A DNA stretch of 64,000 nt from Tropicimonas sp. IMCC34043 (GTDB taxonomy: Bacteria > Pseudomonadota > Alphaproteobacteria > Rhodobacterales > Rhodobacteraceae), in the NCBI RefSeq assembly GCF_003390845.1, contig NZ_QMEK01000003.1:124001-188000 (forward strand), written 5' to 3'. Position numbers and translations under genes: made by a program. Below the pieces are notes generated by a model. The model made no database searches, was not told where the DNA came from, and saw nothing but the letters and a program-made list of their open reading frames with translations. Positions 1 to 7,543 of this stretch are shown here, one piece after another (positions within the stretch are counted from its first letter, which is position 1; each line of letters begins with the position of its first letter).

Positions 1-281
1 TTTGGTTCGAGCGCGAAGAAGATGCCGTTAAGGGATATTACTGGGATTTTCGCTTTGATACCGCCGACGCGATGTCAGAGAGCGATTGGTATCTGTGCAG
101 AGCAAAGCCCGAAATTGACGCCGATGAACTCTGCGAGGCCGCCACGAAAGTCGCCGAGCTCCTGCGCGGCGCCCTATGGGGAAAGCTGATCAAAACAGCC
201 CGAAAGCTGATCGTCGAAGCCCGAATCGCGACGAGCCCGACAACTGAAGTACCGAAGATCGCAGGATGTACATTGACATGA
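1..281 (+). CDS. C-terminal fragment of an unknown protein (5' end outside window)
   Basis: An open frame enters from the left edge (first complete codon at base 3) and runs about 92 codons to a TGA at 279-281. The visible part begins Trp-Phe-Glu-Arg and is rich in charged residues and alanine, with no signal peptide, membrane segment or recognisable motif. It could be the end of a larger gene; I do not recognise the family. Base composition is less GC-rich than the operons to the right, fitting its position beside a tRNA and an IS remnant. An internal ATG at 72 could also start a 69-residue protein, but the frame continues upstream without a stop. Confidence 0.4.
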   Translation, partial: WFEREEDAVKGYYWDFRFDTADAMSESDWYLCRAKPEIDADELCEAATKVAELLRGALWGKLIKTARKLIVEARIATSPTTEVPKIAGCTLT

Positions 282-521
282 AGCAGCCTCGGTAGATCGA
301 TCCGAGACTTAATGAGCCCAGGAGGCATCCCTGCTCTTCATCTGTGAGCTGAATGTGAGCACTCATCCCGAGAGCCACGTTGGGTGCGTAGGAAAGTGGC
401 TAGCAGCGTCGAAGTGCCTACTATCTCAGTTAAGAATTACCAAATGGCAACGGCGCCGCTCCCTAGACGAACACCATCTCAGGTGAACCATCTTGGGAAA
501 CACCTATTTTTCAAGGGCTTA

Positions 522-611
522 TGGCGGAGACGAAGGGATTCGAACCCTCGAGACCCTTCCGGGCCTACTCCCTTAGCAGGGGAGCGCCTTCGACCACTCG
601 GCCACATCTCC
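522..611 (-). tRNA. tRNA-Ser (anticodon GCU)
   Basis: Read on the minus strand the gene starts GGAGATG and ends CGTCTCC-G-CCA, giving a seven-pair acceptor stem (one G-U), a G discriminator and an encoded CCA. The anticodon stem CTCCC/GGGAG encloses a CTGCTAA loop, so the anticodon is GCU for AGC/AGU serine codons. A long variable arm lies before the T-arm, which contains GTTCGAATC. The 90-base length is normal for a class II serine tRNA. The region beyond its 3' end (towards base 1) holds an unrelated low-GC fragment, a common situation at tRNA integration hotspots. Confidence 0.97.
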
Positions 612-1099
612 GCCGACGGGTATAGCCGCCCAAGCCAAGGATATACAAGGCGAAATTGCCATTCTGATGATGAGTCGCCAGTGGGGGTTCAAACCCTTGA
701 AATGGCACCGAAAGGCACTGGTTGCGGGCAGGATCCGGGCAACGCAATTTGACCGACTGGTCAGGAATGTCGACCGCCCGCGAGTGATCCGACCCCCAAG
801 TCCAGCGCAATACGTCGCACCGACGCGGGCGATTCCCGGCTCGCCGAACCCCACGTCCCACCGCGAAAAAGACCGCATTCTGTCTCTCGGCCACGCCCGC
901 ATTTCCGTCGGCACTCGGACGAACCGACCTCCTCGCCACCAAGAGAAATTGGACAGGATGTTTGCCGAAGCCGGCGCGATCGAGACCGGTTAAGAATCGC
1001 AGGCGAAACGCGGCGTCTTGCCATGACGCTCCTGCGTCGACCGGTTCCAGATCTCGCGAAGGCGCACTTCGAAGCCCGATGGAGCGTCAGGTCCGAAAG
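612..1099. other. intergenic stretch without a supported gene
   Basis: I find no convincing coding region here on either strand. Overlapping open frames in several phases give arginine/proline-rich translations typical of non-coding GC-rich DNA. It contains an isolated RutR-like palindrome at 749-764 and joins a truncated insertion sequence at its right end. The segment next to the IS fragment (about 990-1100) has a short minus-strand open frame that I cannot assign. Confidence 0.5.
749..764. promoter_or_regulatory. isolated RutR-like inverted repeat
   Basis: The sequence TTGACC-GACT-GGTCAG is an inverted repeat with TGACC/GGTCA arms, one base short of the TTGACC/GGTCAA symmetry seen at 24558-24575. 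It matches 14 of the 14 fixed positions less two of the published E. coli RutR consensus TTGACCAnnTGGTCAA. There is no adjacent pyrimidine gene, so it may be chance or a relic of a lost promoter. Confidence 0.25.
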
Positions 1100-1243
1100 C
1101 AAGCCGCCATATTTCTTCTTCCAGTTGAAGTAGGTCGCCTGACGGATCCCGGCCTTGCGGCAGATCTCCGCGACCGGCGTTCCCTGGTCCCCCTGCTTCA
1201 AGACGAACGCCTTCAGCGCGTCCGTGAACTTCGATGCCGTCAT
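1100..1243 (-). pseudogene. 5' fragment of an IS3-type OrfA transposase
   Basis: From the ATG at 1243 about 48 codons match the helix-turn-helix start of IS3-family OrfA proteins: MTASKFTDALKAF, then TPVAEICRKAGI, then QATYFNWKKKYGG. Full OrfA proteins run about 90-100 residues with a leucine-zipper tail and are followed by the DDE integrase OrfB. Here the frame passes into unrelated arginine-rich translation straight after the KKYGGL motif, so the gene is truncated. It lies between the tRNA-Ser and the HAD gene and shows past transposition at this spot. Confidence 0.7.
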
Positions 1244-1319
1244 CCGTTTTCGGTCCTCTCCCAGCCAGGGGAGTCCAGCGGAAAACTCCAGCTTCAAACG
1301 ATCCAGTTTTCAGGGGGCA
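1100..1319 (-). mobile_element. truncated IS3-family insertion sequence end
   Basis: The outer end around 1302-1319 reads, on the minus strand, TGCCCCCTGAAAACTGGA, resembling the TG...CTGAAAACTGGA termini common in IS3-group elements of this bacterial family. It is followed by the start of an OrfA-type transposase gene. No orfB or second terminal repeat is present in the window, so this is a dead remnant, not an active element. The breakpoint is near 1100, where homology to OrfA stops. Confidence 0.6.
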
Positions 1320-1497
1320 GAGCAGCCCGCCCGTGCCGCCGCGGCACCACCCGCTCCCGCACGGCGGCCTTGCGCAAACGGACGGGTGCAACTCCGGACT
1401 GTCGGCGCTATCAAGGCCGCGGCAAGACCGGCCGCCGACCCGGCTGGAACGCCCGGCCCCGACATCGCGATGGCGCGACCTATCCGGAAGAAAGCAG

Positions 1498-2157
1498 ATG
1501 ACGACAGCCCTCCTCTTCGACCTCGACGGAACCCTGATCGATTCGGATCCGCTGCATTCCGCAGTCTTCGCCGACATGTTCGCGGCCCGCGGCGTGACCA
1601 TCGACTTCGACTATTACCGCACCCACATGCACGGCAGGCTGAACGTCGACATCTTCGGCGATCTCTGTCCGGACGAGGACGCCGTGGCGCTGAGCAGGGC
1701 CAAGGAGAGCGAATATCGCCGCCGGCTCGGCCCCGGCCATCCGACGCTGCCGGGTGCGCTGGCGCTGCTCGATCTGGCGGACGCGCAGGGCTGGCGAACC
1801 GCCGTCGTTACCAATGCGCCGCGGATCAATGGCGAGGTGGTGTTGAAGGCGCTGGGGATCGCGGACCGGATCGAGACGCTGGTGATCGGCGAGGAATGCG
1901 TCCGTGGCAAGCCCGACCCCGCCCCCTATGCCGAGGGGCTGCGCCGACTCGGGGCGGATCCCGCCCGCTCGCTCGCCTTCGAGGACAGCCCCGCGGGGAT
2001 CCGCTCGGCCGTGGCGGCGGGGCTGAAGACCATTGGCATCCGCACGCTTCTGGACGATGCCGCACTGCGCGCCGCCGGCGCCACGGCCACCATCACCGAC
2101 TATACCGACCCTGCGCTTGTCCCCTACCTCGACCCTCTCAAGCTGCAGGCCGGATAG
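1498..2157 (+). CDS. HAD-superfamily phosphatase (phosphoglycolate phosphatase/beta-phosphoglucomutase-like)
   Basis: A cytosolic protein of 219 residues with all haloacid dehalogenase motifs: motif I FDLDGTL near residue 7 with Asp8 as nucleophile and Asp10 as acid/base, motif II VVTN, the motif III lysine in GKPDP, and motif IV FEDSPAGI. A helical cap lies between motifs I and II, as in subfamily IA (Gph, PgmB, YniC). This supports hydrolysis of a small phosphorylated metabolite, but the substrate cannot be told from sequence. The start is the ATG preceded by GGAAGAAAG; the frame is open further upstream, but those residues are low-complexity read-through of the IS remnant. It is monocistronic and convergent with the acyl-CoA dehydrogenase gene. 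Confidence 0.85.
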   Translation: MTTALLFDLDGTLIDSDPLHSAVFADMFAARGVTIDFDYYRTHMHGRLNVDIFGDLCPDEDAVALSRAKESEYRRRLGPGHPTLPGALALLDLADAQGWRTAVVTNAPRINGEVVLKALGIADRIETLVIGEECVRGKPDPAPYAEGLRRLGADPARSLAFEDSPAGIRSAVAAGLKTIGIRTLLDDAALRAAGATATITDYTDPALVPYLDPLKLQAG

Positions 2158-2277
2158 CTGGCGCCGGTCTTGGGCGCCGCGCGCAAATAGCCCGAGCGCG
2201 CGAACTGCCAGTGGCCATCGCCAGTCGCGGCCCGGGCCCTTCGGACCGGTTTGATGCGGCGGCCGCAGCAGGCCCGC

Positions 2278-2328
2278 GCGGGTGGTTCAACGGTAGGACG
2301 GCAACCACATTCGCGGCTCGACTGCGCC
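2278..2328 (+). other. tRNA-Gly-like 5' half (degenerate fragment)
   Basis: The stretch GCGGGTGGTTCAACGGTAGG, continuing ACGGCAACC, resembles the acceptor strand and D-arm of bacterial glycine tRNAs (GCGGGNG...GTTCAANGGTAGNAC). It is followed by CGGCTCGACTGCGCC, which loosely recalls a T-arm. No anticodon stem or matching 3' acceptor strand can be folded, so it cannot be a working tRNA. It is either a tRNA pseudogene between two convergent genes or a chance match. Confidence 0.3.
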
Positions 2329-2422
2329 AAGAATGCCGGCATCGGGTCAACGAGGGCAGAGGGGATCGGCGTCGTGCTTGCGCCGGGTCGATACCGATCC
2401 CGCTATCCCCCGCCCCGTCGAC

Positions 2423-3988
2423 CTATCGGGGTCGGGCTGTTTCCCCACTCACAAGAGCGCCGAGACGTTGCAGCCGGGCGGCATCGGGGGCGGCCTCGGC
2501 GGCCTGAAGGATCCGCGCCCAGGCTGCGCGATAGGCAAGCTCGCAGGTCTGTTCCATGAACTCATGCGCCGCGGTGGCGGGATCGGCGTTTGCCTCGGTC
2601 AGCCGGTGCGCTTCGGCCTCCCAGATCTCGGCTGCCGGTACCATCGCGGGGCCGCTTGCGCGCAGGAACTCCGCAAAGGCCCGCGCACCGGCGCCGCCGT
2701 TCATGGCAAGCGACCGCGTGGCCGTCGTCCGGGCGTGAATGCCGTTCGTGCCCTCGTAGACCGCGCAGATCCGGGCATCGCGCCAGTTCTGCTCGGCGCC
2801 GTATTCGCGCAGATAGCCGTAGCCACCCATCACCTGGATCGCCAGATCGGCGGCACGGATCCCGGCCTCGGTGCAGAAATACTTGGCAACTGGGGTCATG
2901 AAGGCGACGAAATCGGGATCGGTGCCAAGCTCTTGCGCCACAAGGGTGATATGGCACAGCGCGCGGCCGCCAAGCGCCAGCGCATCGCAGGTGTCGATCA
3001 TGCGCGCGACGTCGGGGTGGCGGTCGATGGTCACGGGCTGCCCGGCCGCGTCCCGGCCCTGATTGCGCTCGGCCGCATAGCGGCGGGCCAGATCGGCCGC
3101 GCGGGCAGCATGGGCGACGCCTTGCAGCGCGACGTCGAGCCGGGCGTGGTTCATCATCGCGAACATCACGCGCAGGCCGCCGCCTTCCTCGCCCACCAAT
3201 TCCCCCTCGGCACCGTCAAAGGCAAGCTGACAGGTGGGCGAGGCGTGCAGGCCGAGCTTCTCCTCGATGCGCGTGACCGAGACCCGGTTGCGCCGCCCGT
3301 CGGGCAGATCCATCGGGCAGGCAAACAGGCTGAGCCCCTTCACGCCCTCGGAGGCCTCGCCGGTGCGGGCCAGCACCAGATGCAGGATGCTCTCGCTCAT
3401 GTCATGATCGCCGCCCGAGATGAAGATCTTCTCGCCCTCGATCCGCCAACGGTCGCCGTCGCGCACAGCGCGGGTCCGGATTGCCGACAGGTCGGATCCC
3501 GCACCGGGTTCGGTCAGCGCCATGGTCGATAGCCAGCGCCCGTCGGCCAGCGGCGGAATGAAGGCGGCCTTCTGCGCCTCGGTCGCAAAGCGGCGCAGCA
3601 AGGCGATGGCGCCCGGCGCCAGCGAGGTGACCATCTGCAGCGAGTGATTGGCCCCGGTAAAGACCTCGCTGACCGCGGCCAGAATGGCGCCGCCAAGACC
3701 CTGGCCGCCGTATTCCTCGGGCGCGGCCAGCCCCTGCCATCCCTGTTCCGCCAGTTCGCGATAGAGATCGGGAAAGCCCCTGGGCATCTTGACCCGGCCC
3801 TCTTCCAGCCGGCAGCCCTCGGCATCGCCACTCGGGTCAAGGGGCGCGATCCGCGCTTCCGCAAAGGTGGCGAAATGGCCGAGGATCTCGCCTGCCAGTT
3901 CGTCGTCCCAGTCGGGAAGCCGTCCGGCCCCCGCGACATGGCGCAGCGAGAACAGGATGTCGTCGGTGGGGGCATGAAACGCGCTCAT
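2423..3988 (-). CDS. acyl-CoA dehydrogenase, DmdC-like
   Basis: This 521-residue flavoprotein has the acyl-CoA dehydrogenase fold: an N-terminal helical part with GLAAPEEYGGQG, the FAD/substrate strand region MALTEPGAGSDL and IEGEKIFISGGDHDM, and the C-terminal domain with QVMGGYGYLREY and the catalytic-base motif YEGTNGIHA. Length and the ISGGDHDMSE pattern place it with the long DmdC-type enzymes (3-methylmercaptopropionyl-CoA dehydrogenase and relatives) rather than with classic 380-residue enzymes. It would oxidise an acyl-CoA to the 2,3-enoyl-CoA in the cytosol. Its ATG overlaps the amidohydrolase stop (ATGA), making it the last gene of the hydroxycinnamate operon. By context it may feed saturated phenylpropanoyl-CoAs into the enoyl-CoA hydratase step; that is inference. 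Confidence 0.88.
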   Translation of the reverse strand: MSAFHAPTDDILFSLRHVAGAGRLPDWDDELAGEILGHFATFAEARIAPLDPSGDAEGCRLEEGRVKMPRGFPDLYRELAEQGWQGLAAPEEYGGQGLGGAILAAVSEVFTGANHSLQMVTSLAPGAIALLRRFATEAQKAAFIPPLADGRWLSTMALTEPGAGSDLSAIRTRAVRDGDRWRIEGEKIFISGGDHDMSESILHLVLARTGEASEGVKGLSLFACPMDLPDGRRNRVSVTRIEEKLGLHASPTCQLAFDGAEGELVGEEGGGLRVMFAMMNHARLDVALQGVAHAARAADLARRYAAERNQGRDAAGQPVTIDRHPDVARMIDTCDALALGGRALCHITLVAQELGTDPDFVAFMTPVAKYFCTEAGIRAADLAIQVMGGYGYLREYGAEQNWRDARICAVYEGTNGIHARTTATRSLAMNGGAGARAFAEFLRASGPAMVPAAEIWEAEAHRLTEANADPATAAHEFMEQTCELAYRAAWARILQAAEAAPDAARLQRLGALVSGETARPR

Positions 3989-4857
3989 GACACCCCCAGC
4001 AGCCGCATGGCGTTTTCCTTCAGGATCAGCGGGCGAACATCGTCGCGGAAATCGGCCTTGTCGAAGGCATCGAGCCACTTTTCCGGTGCGATCATCGGCC
4101 AGTCCGACCCGAACAGCATCTTCTTTTTCAGCATCGTGTTGGCGTACTGGACAAGGATCTTCGGGAAATACTTCGGCGACCAGCCCGACAAGTCGATATA
4201 GACGTTGGGCTTGTGCTGGGCGACCGACAGCGCCTCTTCCTGCCAGGGAAAGGAGGGGTGGGCGAGGATGATCGGCATGTCGGGAAAATCGACCGCAACA
4301 TCGTCGATATACATCGGATTGGAGTATTTCAGCCGCATCCCGTTGCCGCCCCGCATTCCCGAACCGACGCCGGTCTGCCCGGTGTGGAACAATGCGGGCT
4401 TGCCGGTTTCGGCAATCGCTTCGTAGAGCGGATAGGCCATGCGGTCGTTGGGAAAGAACCCCTGCATGGTCGGATGAAACTTGAACCCCTGAACCCCGTG
4501 GTTTTCCACCAGATCGCGGGCCTGTCGGGCGCCAAGCCGGCCCTTGGCGGGGTCGATCGAGGCGAAGGGGATCAGGATGTCGGCGTGTTCCGCCACCAGA
4601 TCGGCAACCTCGTAGTTGTCATAGCGCCGATAGCCGGTCTCGCGTTCGGAATCGACCGGGAAGATCACTGCGGCAATGTTGGTTGCGCGAAAATGCGCGG
4701 CGGTTTCGGGAATCGTCGGCGGATGCGACCACGGCGCCCCGAAGTACTTTGCCATCGTGCTTTGCAGGTCATCATAGCCGTCGTCGGCATGGCAACCGCA
4801 GGATTCCTCGGCATGGGTGTGAAAATCGATCGCGCGGACCGACGAAAAATCGACCAT
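3985..4857 (-). CDS. amidohydrolase-2 family hydrolase (putative beta-ketoacyl deacetylase of hydroxycinnamate pathway)
   Basis: A 290-residue metal-dependent hydrolase of the ACMSD/4-oxalomesaconate hydratase group (COG2159). Visible metal and active-site motifs are DFHTHAE near residue 11, FKFHPTMQ, LFHTGQTG, LAHPSFPWQEEAL and GSDWP near the C terminus. It has no signal peptide. It lies 11 bases downstream of the CoA synthetase stop and overlaps the next gene by four bases. In Agrobacterium a similar amidohydrolase gene sits with fcs, ech and an SDR gene in a CoA-dependent beta-oxidative deacetylation pathway for hydroxycinnamates. I infer the analogous role here, cleaving the 3-oxo side chain to release the aromatic acid or its CoA ester, but the chemistry is not proven by motifs. 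Confidence 0.8.
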   Translation of the reverse strand: MVDFSSVRAIDFHTHAEESCGCHADDGYDDLQSTMAKYFGAPWSHPPTIPETAAHFRATNIAAVIFPVDSERETGYRRYDNYEVADLVAEHADILIPFASIDPAKGRLGARQARDLVENHGVQGFKFHPTMQGFFPNDRMAYPLYEAIAETGKPALFHTGQTGVGSGMRGGNGMRLKYSNPMYIDDVAVDFPDMPIILAHPSFPWQEEALSVAQHKPNVYIDLSGWSPKYFPKILVQYANTMLKKKMLFGSDWPMIAPEKWLDAFDKADFRDDVRPLILKENAMRLLGVS

Positions 4858-4868
4858 TTCAGCCTCCC

Positions 4869-6743
4869 TCAGACGCGGATCAGCGCCGGGTCTTCGTTGT
4901 CGTAAAGCCGCTCCAGCAGATCGGCACGGCGGGTCAGGATCTTCTTGATGTTGAGCGAGCCCTTGTCGGTAATCTCGTGATCCTTCAGCGAGGGCGGTTC
5001 CGCCAGCACCATGGCACGGGTGATCCGCTTGGCCGAGCCGGAGACATGGGCGTTCAACGACCGCAGCCGCTCCTCGATCCGCGCCATCAGATGCGCGTCG
5101 GTGATCGCGCCGCGGGTGACCTCGCCCTCGGCGGCGGCACCGGCGGTGGGGAAGATGAACAGCCCGATCTCGCCACGATCATGGCCGCAGACGACGACCT
5201 CGCTCGCGATCCCGGAAAGCCCCTTCAGGGCGTTTTCGCGCAGCTTGCCCGCCTGCACCCAGGTGCCTGTCTCCAGCTTGAAATCCTCGGACACACGACC
5301 GTCAAAGACGAGGCCGCGGTTGGCATTCTCCGGATCGACAAAGCGCACCGCATCGCCGGTGATGAAGAAGCCCTCGTCGTCGAAGGCGGCGGCGGTTCGT
5401 TCGGGATCGTTGAAATAGCCCGCCATCACGTTCGGCCCCTTCACCCGGATCTCGCAGCGCATCTCGGCATCGGGGATCAGCTTGACCGTCACGCCGGGCA
5501 CCGGCACGCCGATGACGCCCGACCGCCCGATGGGCTCGTGCACGATGACACAGGCGGGCGCCGTTTCGGTCAGCCCCCAGCTCGAGATCATCAGCGGCAG
5601 GCCGCCGCGCGCCTCGAAGCAATAGCGTTCCAGCCCCTCCCAGACGTCCTGCGGCAGCGAGGCGCCGGCATAGAACAGCAACTGCTGTTCCTTGAAGATA
5701 TGGCGCCGCAGGTCCGGCTTGTCGGCCAGCGCCTCGACAATCATCTTCCAGCCGACGGGCACGTTGAAGGCGAGCGTTCCGGGCCGGTCGGTCCGGTTCT
5801 TCAGCGTCGTTGCAAAGGCGGGTCCGGTCGGCTTGCCGTTGTCGATGGTCAGCGTGCCGCCATGGGACAGCATCATGTTGACGTTGTGGCTGCCCCCGAA
5901 GACGTGGTTCCAGGGCAGCCAGTCGGTGATCCGCGGCGCATGGTCGGCCAGAAACGGCAGTGCCGCGGCAAGCTGGGCCTGATTGACGCACATCATCCGA
6001 TGCGTGGTCAACACGCCTTTCGGGTCGGAACTCGACCCCGAGGTGAACAGGATTTTCGCCAGCGTATCGGGGCCGACCGCGGCATGGGCGGCATCGAGGT
6101 CGACGCCCGCGCTGCCCTTCAGCAATTCGCTGAACGGCGTGATCGGCCGCGGCGCATCGCCCCTGACCGCCACGACCTCGACCCCGTTCAGTTCCGGCAG
6201 GCAGAGCGCATCGGCATAGCGGCCGGCATCGTCGACAAAGGCAAGCCGCGGCTTCACCTTGTCCAGCACATAGGTCAGGCGCGCGTGGGCCTCGGCGATC
6301 AGCGAATATTGCTCGGCCAGCGGGACCACCGGCACGCCCACATATTGCGCGGCCAGCGACAGGATCAGGTGATCGAGCCCGTTGCCCGACAGGATCGCGA
6401 TGGTGTCGTCCTGCCCCAGCCCGCGGCCGACAAGCGCGGCCGCAACCGCGCGAACCTGTTCCAGAAGCTCGGCATAGGTGACATTGCGCCAGCCCATGCC
6501 AGCGACCGGGCGTTCCGAAACGGCGATCCGATAGGGCGCCTTTTCGGCCCATTCATGCAGCCAGGCGCCGGTGTTCGCCACCGGCTCGGGCAGGTCATAG
6601 CCCGACCGCAAAAGGATGCTGCCATCGGCGCGGTCCTCGCGCAGCACCTTGTGCGGCAGGAACTGCGTCAGCGTGTGGCGCTGCGCCCAGTCGGCGCGGG
6701 CCTCGACCCCGGCAGGGGCCGCCTCGATTTCGAATGTCGCCAT
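4869..6743 (-). CDS. fcs: feruloyl/4-coumaroyl-CoA synthetase
   Basis: A 624-residue adenylate-forming ligase that would activate p-coumarate, ferulate or related hydroxycinnamates with ATP and CoA. The P-loop FTSGSSSDPKG lies near residue 233, the aromatic-binding motif SWGLTETAP near 390, and the hinge FDGRVSEDFKLETGTW is followed by a C-terminal domain ending KGSLNIKK. The replacement of the usual acyl-CoA synthetase TSGTTGxPK by TSGSxxxPKGV and the SEDFKLxTGTWV hinge are typical of the feruloyl-CoA synthase (Fcs) family. The start is the ATG followed by ATFEIE; the open frame extends 36 codons upstream, into the preceding hydratase gene. It lies between the hydratase (22 bases upstream) and the amidohydrolase. 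Confidence 0.9.
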   Translation of the reverse strand: MATFEIEAAPAGVEARADWAQRHTLTQFLPHKVLREDRADGSILLRSGYDLPEPVANTGAWLHEWAEKAPYRIAVSERPVAGMGWRNVTYAELLEQVRAVAAALVGRGLGQDDTIAILSGNGLDHLILSLAAQYVGVPVVPLAEQYSLIAEAHARLTYVLDKVKPRLAFVDDAGRYADALCLPELNGVEVVAVRGDAPRPITPFSELLKGSAGVDLDAAHAAVGPDTLAKILFTSGSSSDPKGVLTTHRMMCVNQAQLAAALPFLADHAPRITDWLPWNHVFGGSHNVNMMLSHGGTLTIDNGKPTGPAFATTLKNRTDRPGTLAFNVPVGWKMIVEALADKPDLRRHIFKEQQLLFYAGASLPQDVWEGLERYCFEARGGLPLMISSWGLTETAPACVIVHEPIGRSGVIGVPVPGVTVKLIPDAEMRCEIRVKGPNVMAGYFNDPERTAAAFDDEGFFITGDAVRFVDPENANRGLVFDGRVSEDFKLETGTWVQAGKLRENALKGLSGIASEVVVCGHDRGEIGLFIFPTAGAAAEGEVTRGAITDAHLMARIEERLRSLNAHVSGSAKRITRAMVLAEPPSLKDHEITDKGSLNIKKILTRRADLLERLYDNEDPALIRV

Positions 6744-6765
6744 GTCTACTCCCCCCCTCGGGATC

Positions 6766-7536
6766 TCAGCGGAATGTCGGCGCGCGCTTTTCCAGGAATG
6801 CCCGCAGCCCTTCCTCGGCATCGGGTGTGGTCTGGACCAGTGCGGCGGCAAGGCTTTCGGTGAACAGCCCGTCGGCGCGGGACATGTCGTCGATCCGCGA
6901 CAGCGCGTTCACCATGAAATAATTCGACATCGGCGCGTTTCCGGCGACCTGCCGGGCGAGCTTGCGCGCCAGCGGCAGTGCCTCGCCTTCGCCGACGGTA
7001 TAATGCGCAAGGCCAAGCCGCAGGCCTTCCTCGGCATCGTATTTGCGCCCCGTCAACATCATCTCGACCATCCGGTCGGGGCCGAGGATCCGGCCCACCC
7101 GCACCGTCGCCCCGCCGCCGACGAAGATGCCGCGCCGGCCCTCGGGCAACTGGAAGATGACCGAGGGTTCGGCGATGCGGACATGGGTTGCGGTGGCCAG
7201 TTCAAGCCCGCCGCCGATCACCGCGCCGGTCATGGCGCTGATCGTGACCGGCCCGCCGAACTGGATCATGTCCATGACCCGGTGCCAGTTGCGCGAGTGA
7301 TAGACGCCGTCCTCGGCGCTGCGCGACACATGCTCGGCGAGATCGAGGCCCGAGCAGTAGTGCCCGCCGCGGCCGTGCAGGATTACCACGCGAACCTCTT
7401 TCGGCAGGGTCGCATAGAAATGTTCGATCTCGGCCAGCAGCCCGTCGGACATGGCGTTGCGCTTGTCCTCGCGGATCAGCTCCAGCTCGGCGATCTGGCC
7501 GTCATAGGTGGCCTCGGAATAGGTGCTTTTCAACAT
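6766..7536 (-). CDS. ech: enoyl-CoA hydratase/isomerase (hydroxycinnamoyl-CoA hydratase)
   Basis: A crotonase-superfamily protein of 256 residues. It has the oxyanion-hole segments HGRGGHYCSGLDL and GAVIGGGLELA, and an acidic residue in LPEGRRGIFVGGG at the place of the second catalytic glutamate. It would hydrate hydroxycinnamoyl-CoA to the 3-hydroxyacyl-CoA; some relatives also perform the retro-aldol step to the aromatic aldehyde and acetyl-CoA. The start is the ATG followed by LKSTYSE. It begins seven bases after the SDR stop and sits directly upstream of the CoA synthetase, the usual ech-fcs pairing of ferulate/p-coumarate degradation. Confidence 0.87.
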   Translation of the reverse strand: MLKSTYSEATYDGQIAELELIREDKRNAMSDGLLAEIEHFYATLPKEVRVVILHGRGGHYCSGLDLAEHVSRSAEDGVYHSRNWHRVMDMIQFGGPVTISAMTGAVIGGGLELATATHVRIAEPSVIFQLPEGRRGIFVGGGATVRVGRILGPDRMVEMMLTGRKYDAEEGLRLGLAHYTVGEGEALPLARKLARQVAGNAPMSNYFMVNALSRIDDMSRADGLFTESLAAALVQTTPDAEEGLRAFLEKRAPTFR

Positions 7537-7543
7537 GCGTGCC

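Noticed and set aside
2278-2328. A functional tRNA-Gly gene
   Set aside because: No anticodon stem and no matching 3' acceptor strand can be found, so only a fragment is reported.
4683-6863. A 726-codon plus-strand open frame across the CoA synthetase
   Set aside because: It is an antisense shadow of fcs; its composition (Arg, Gly, Gln, His rich) and lack of motifs are typical of non-coding frames.
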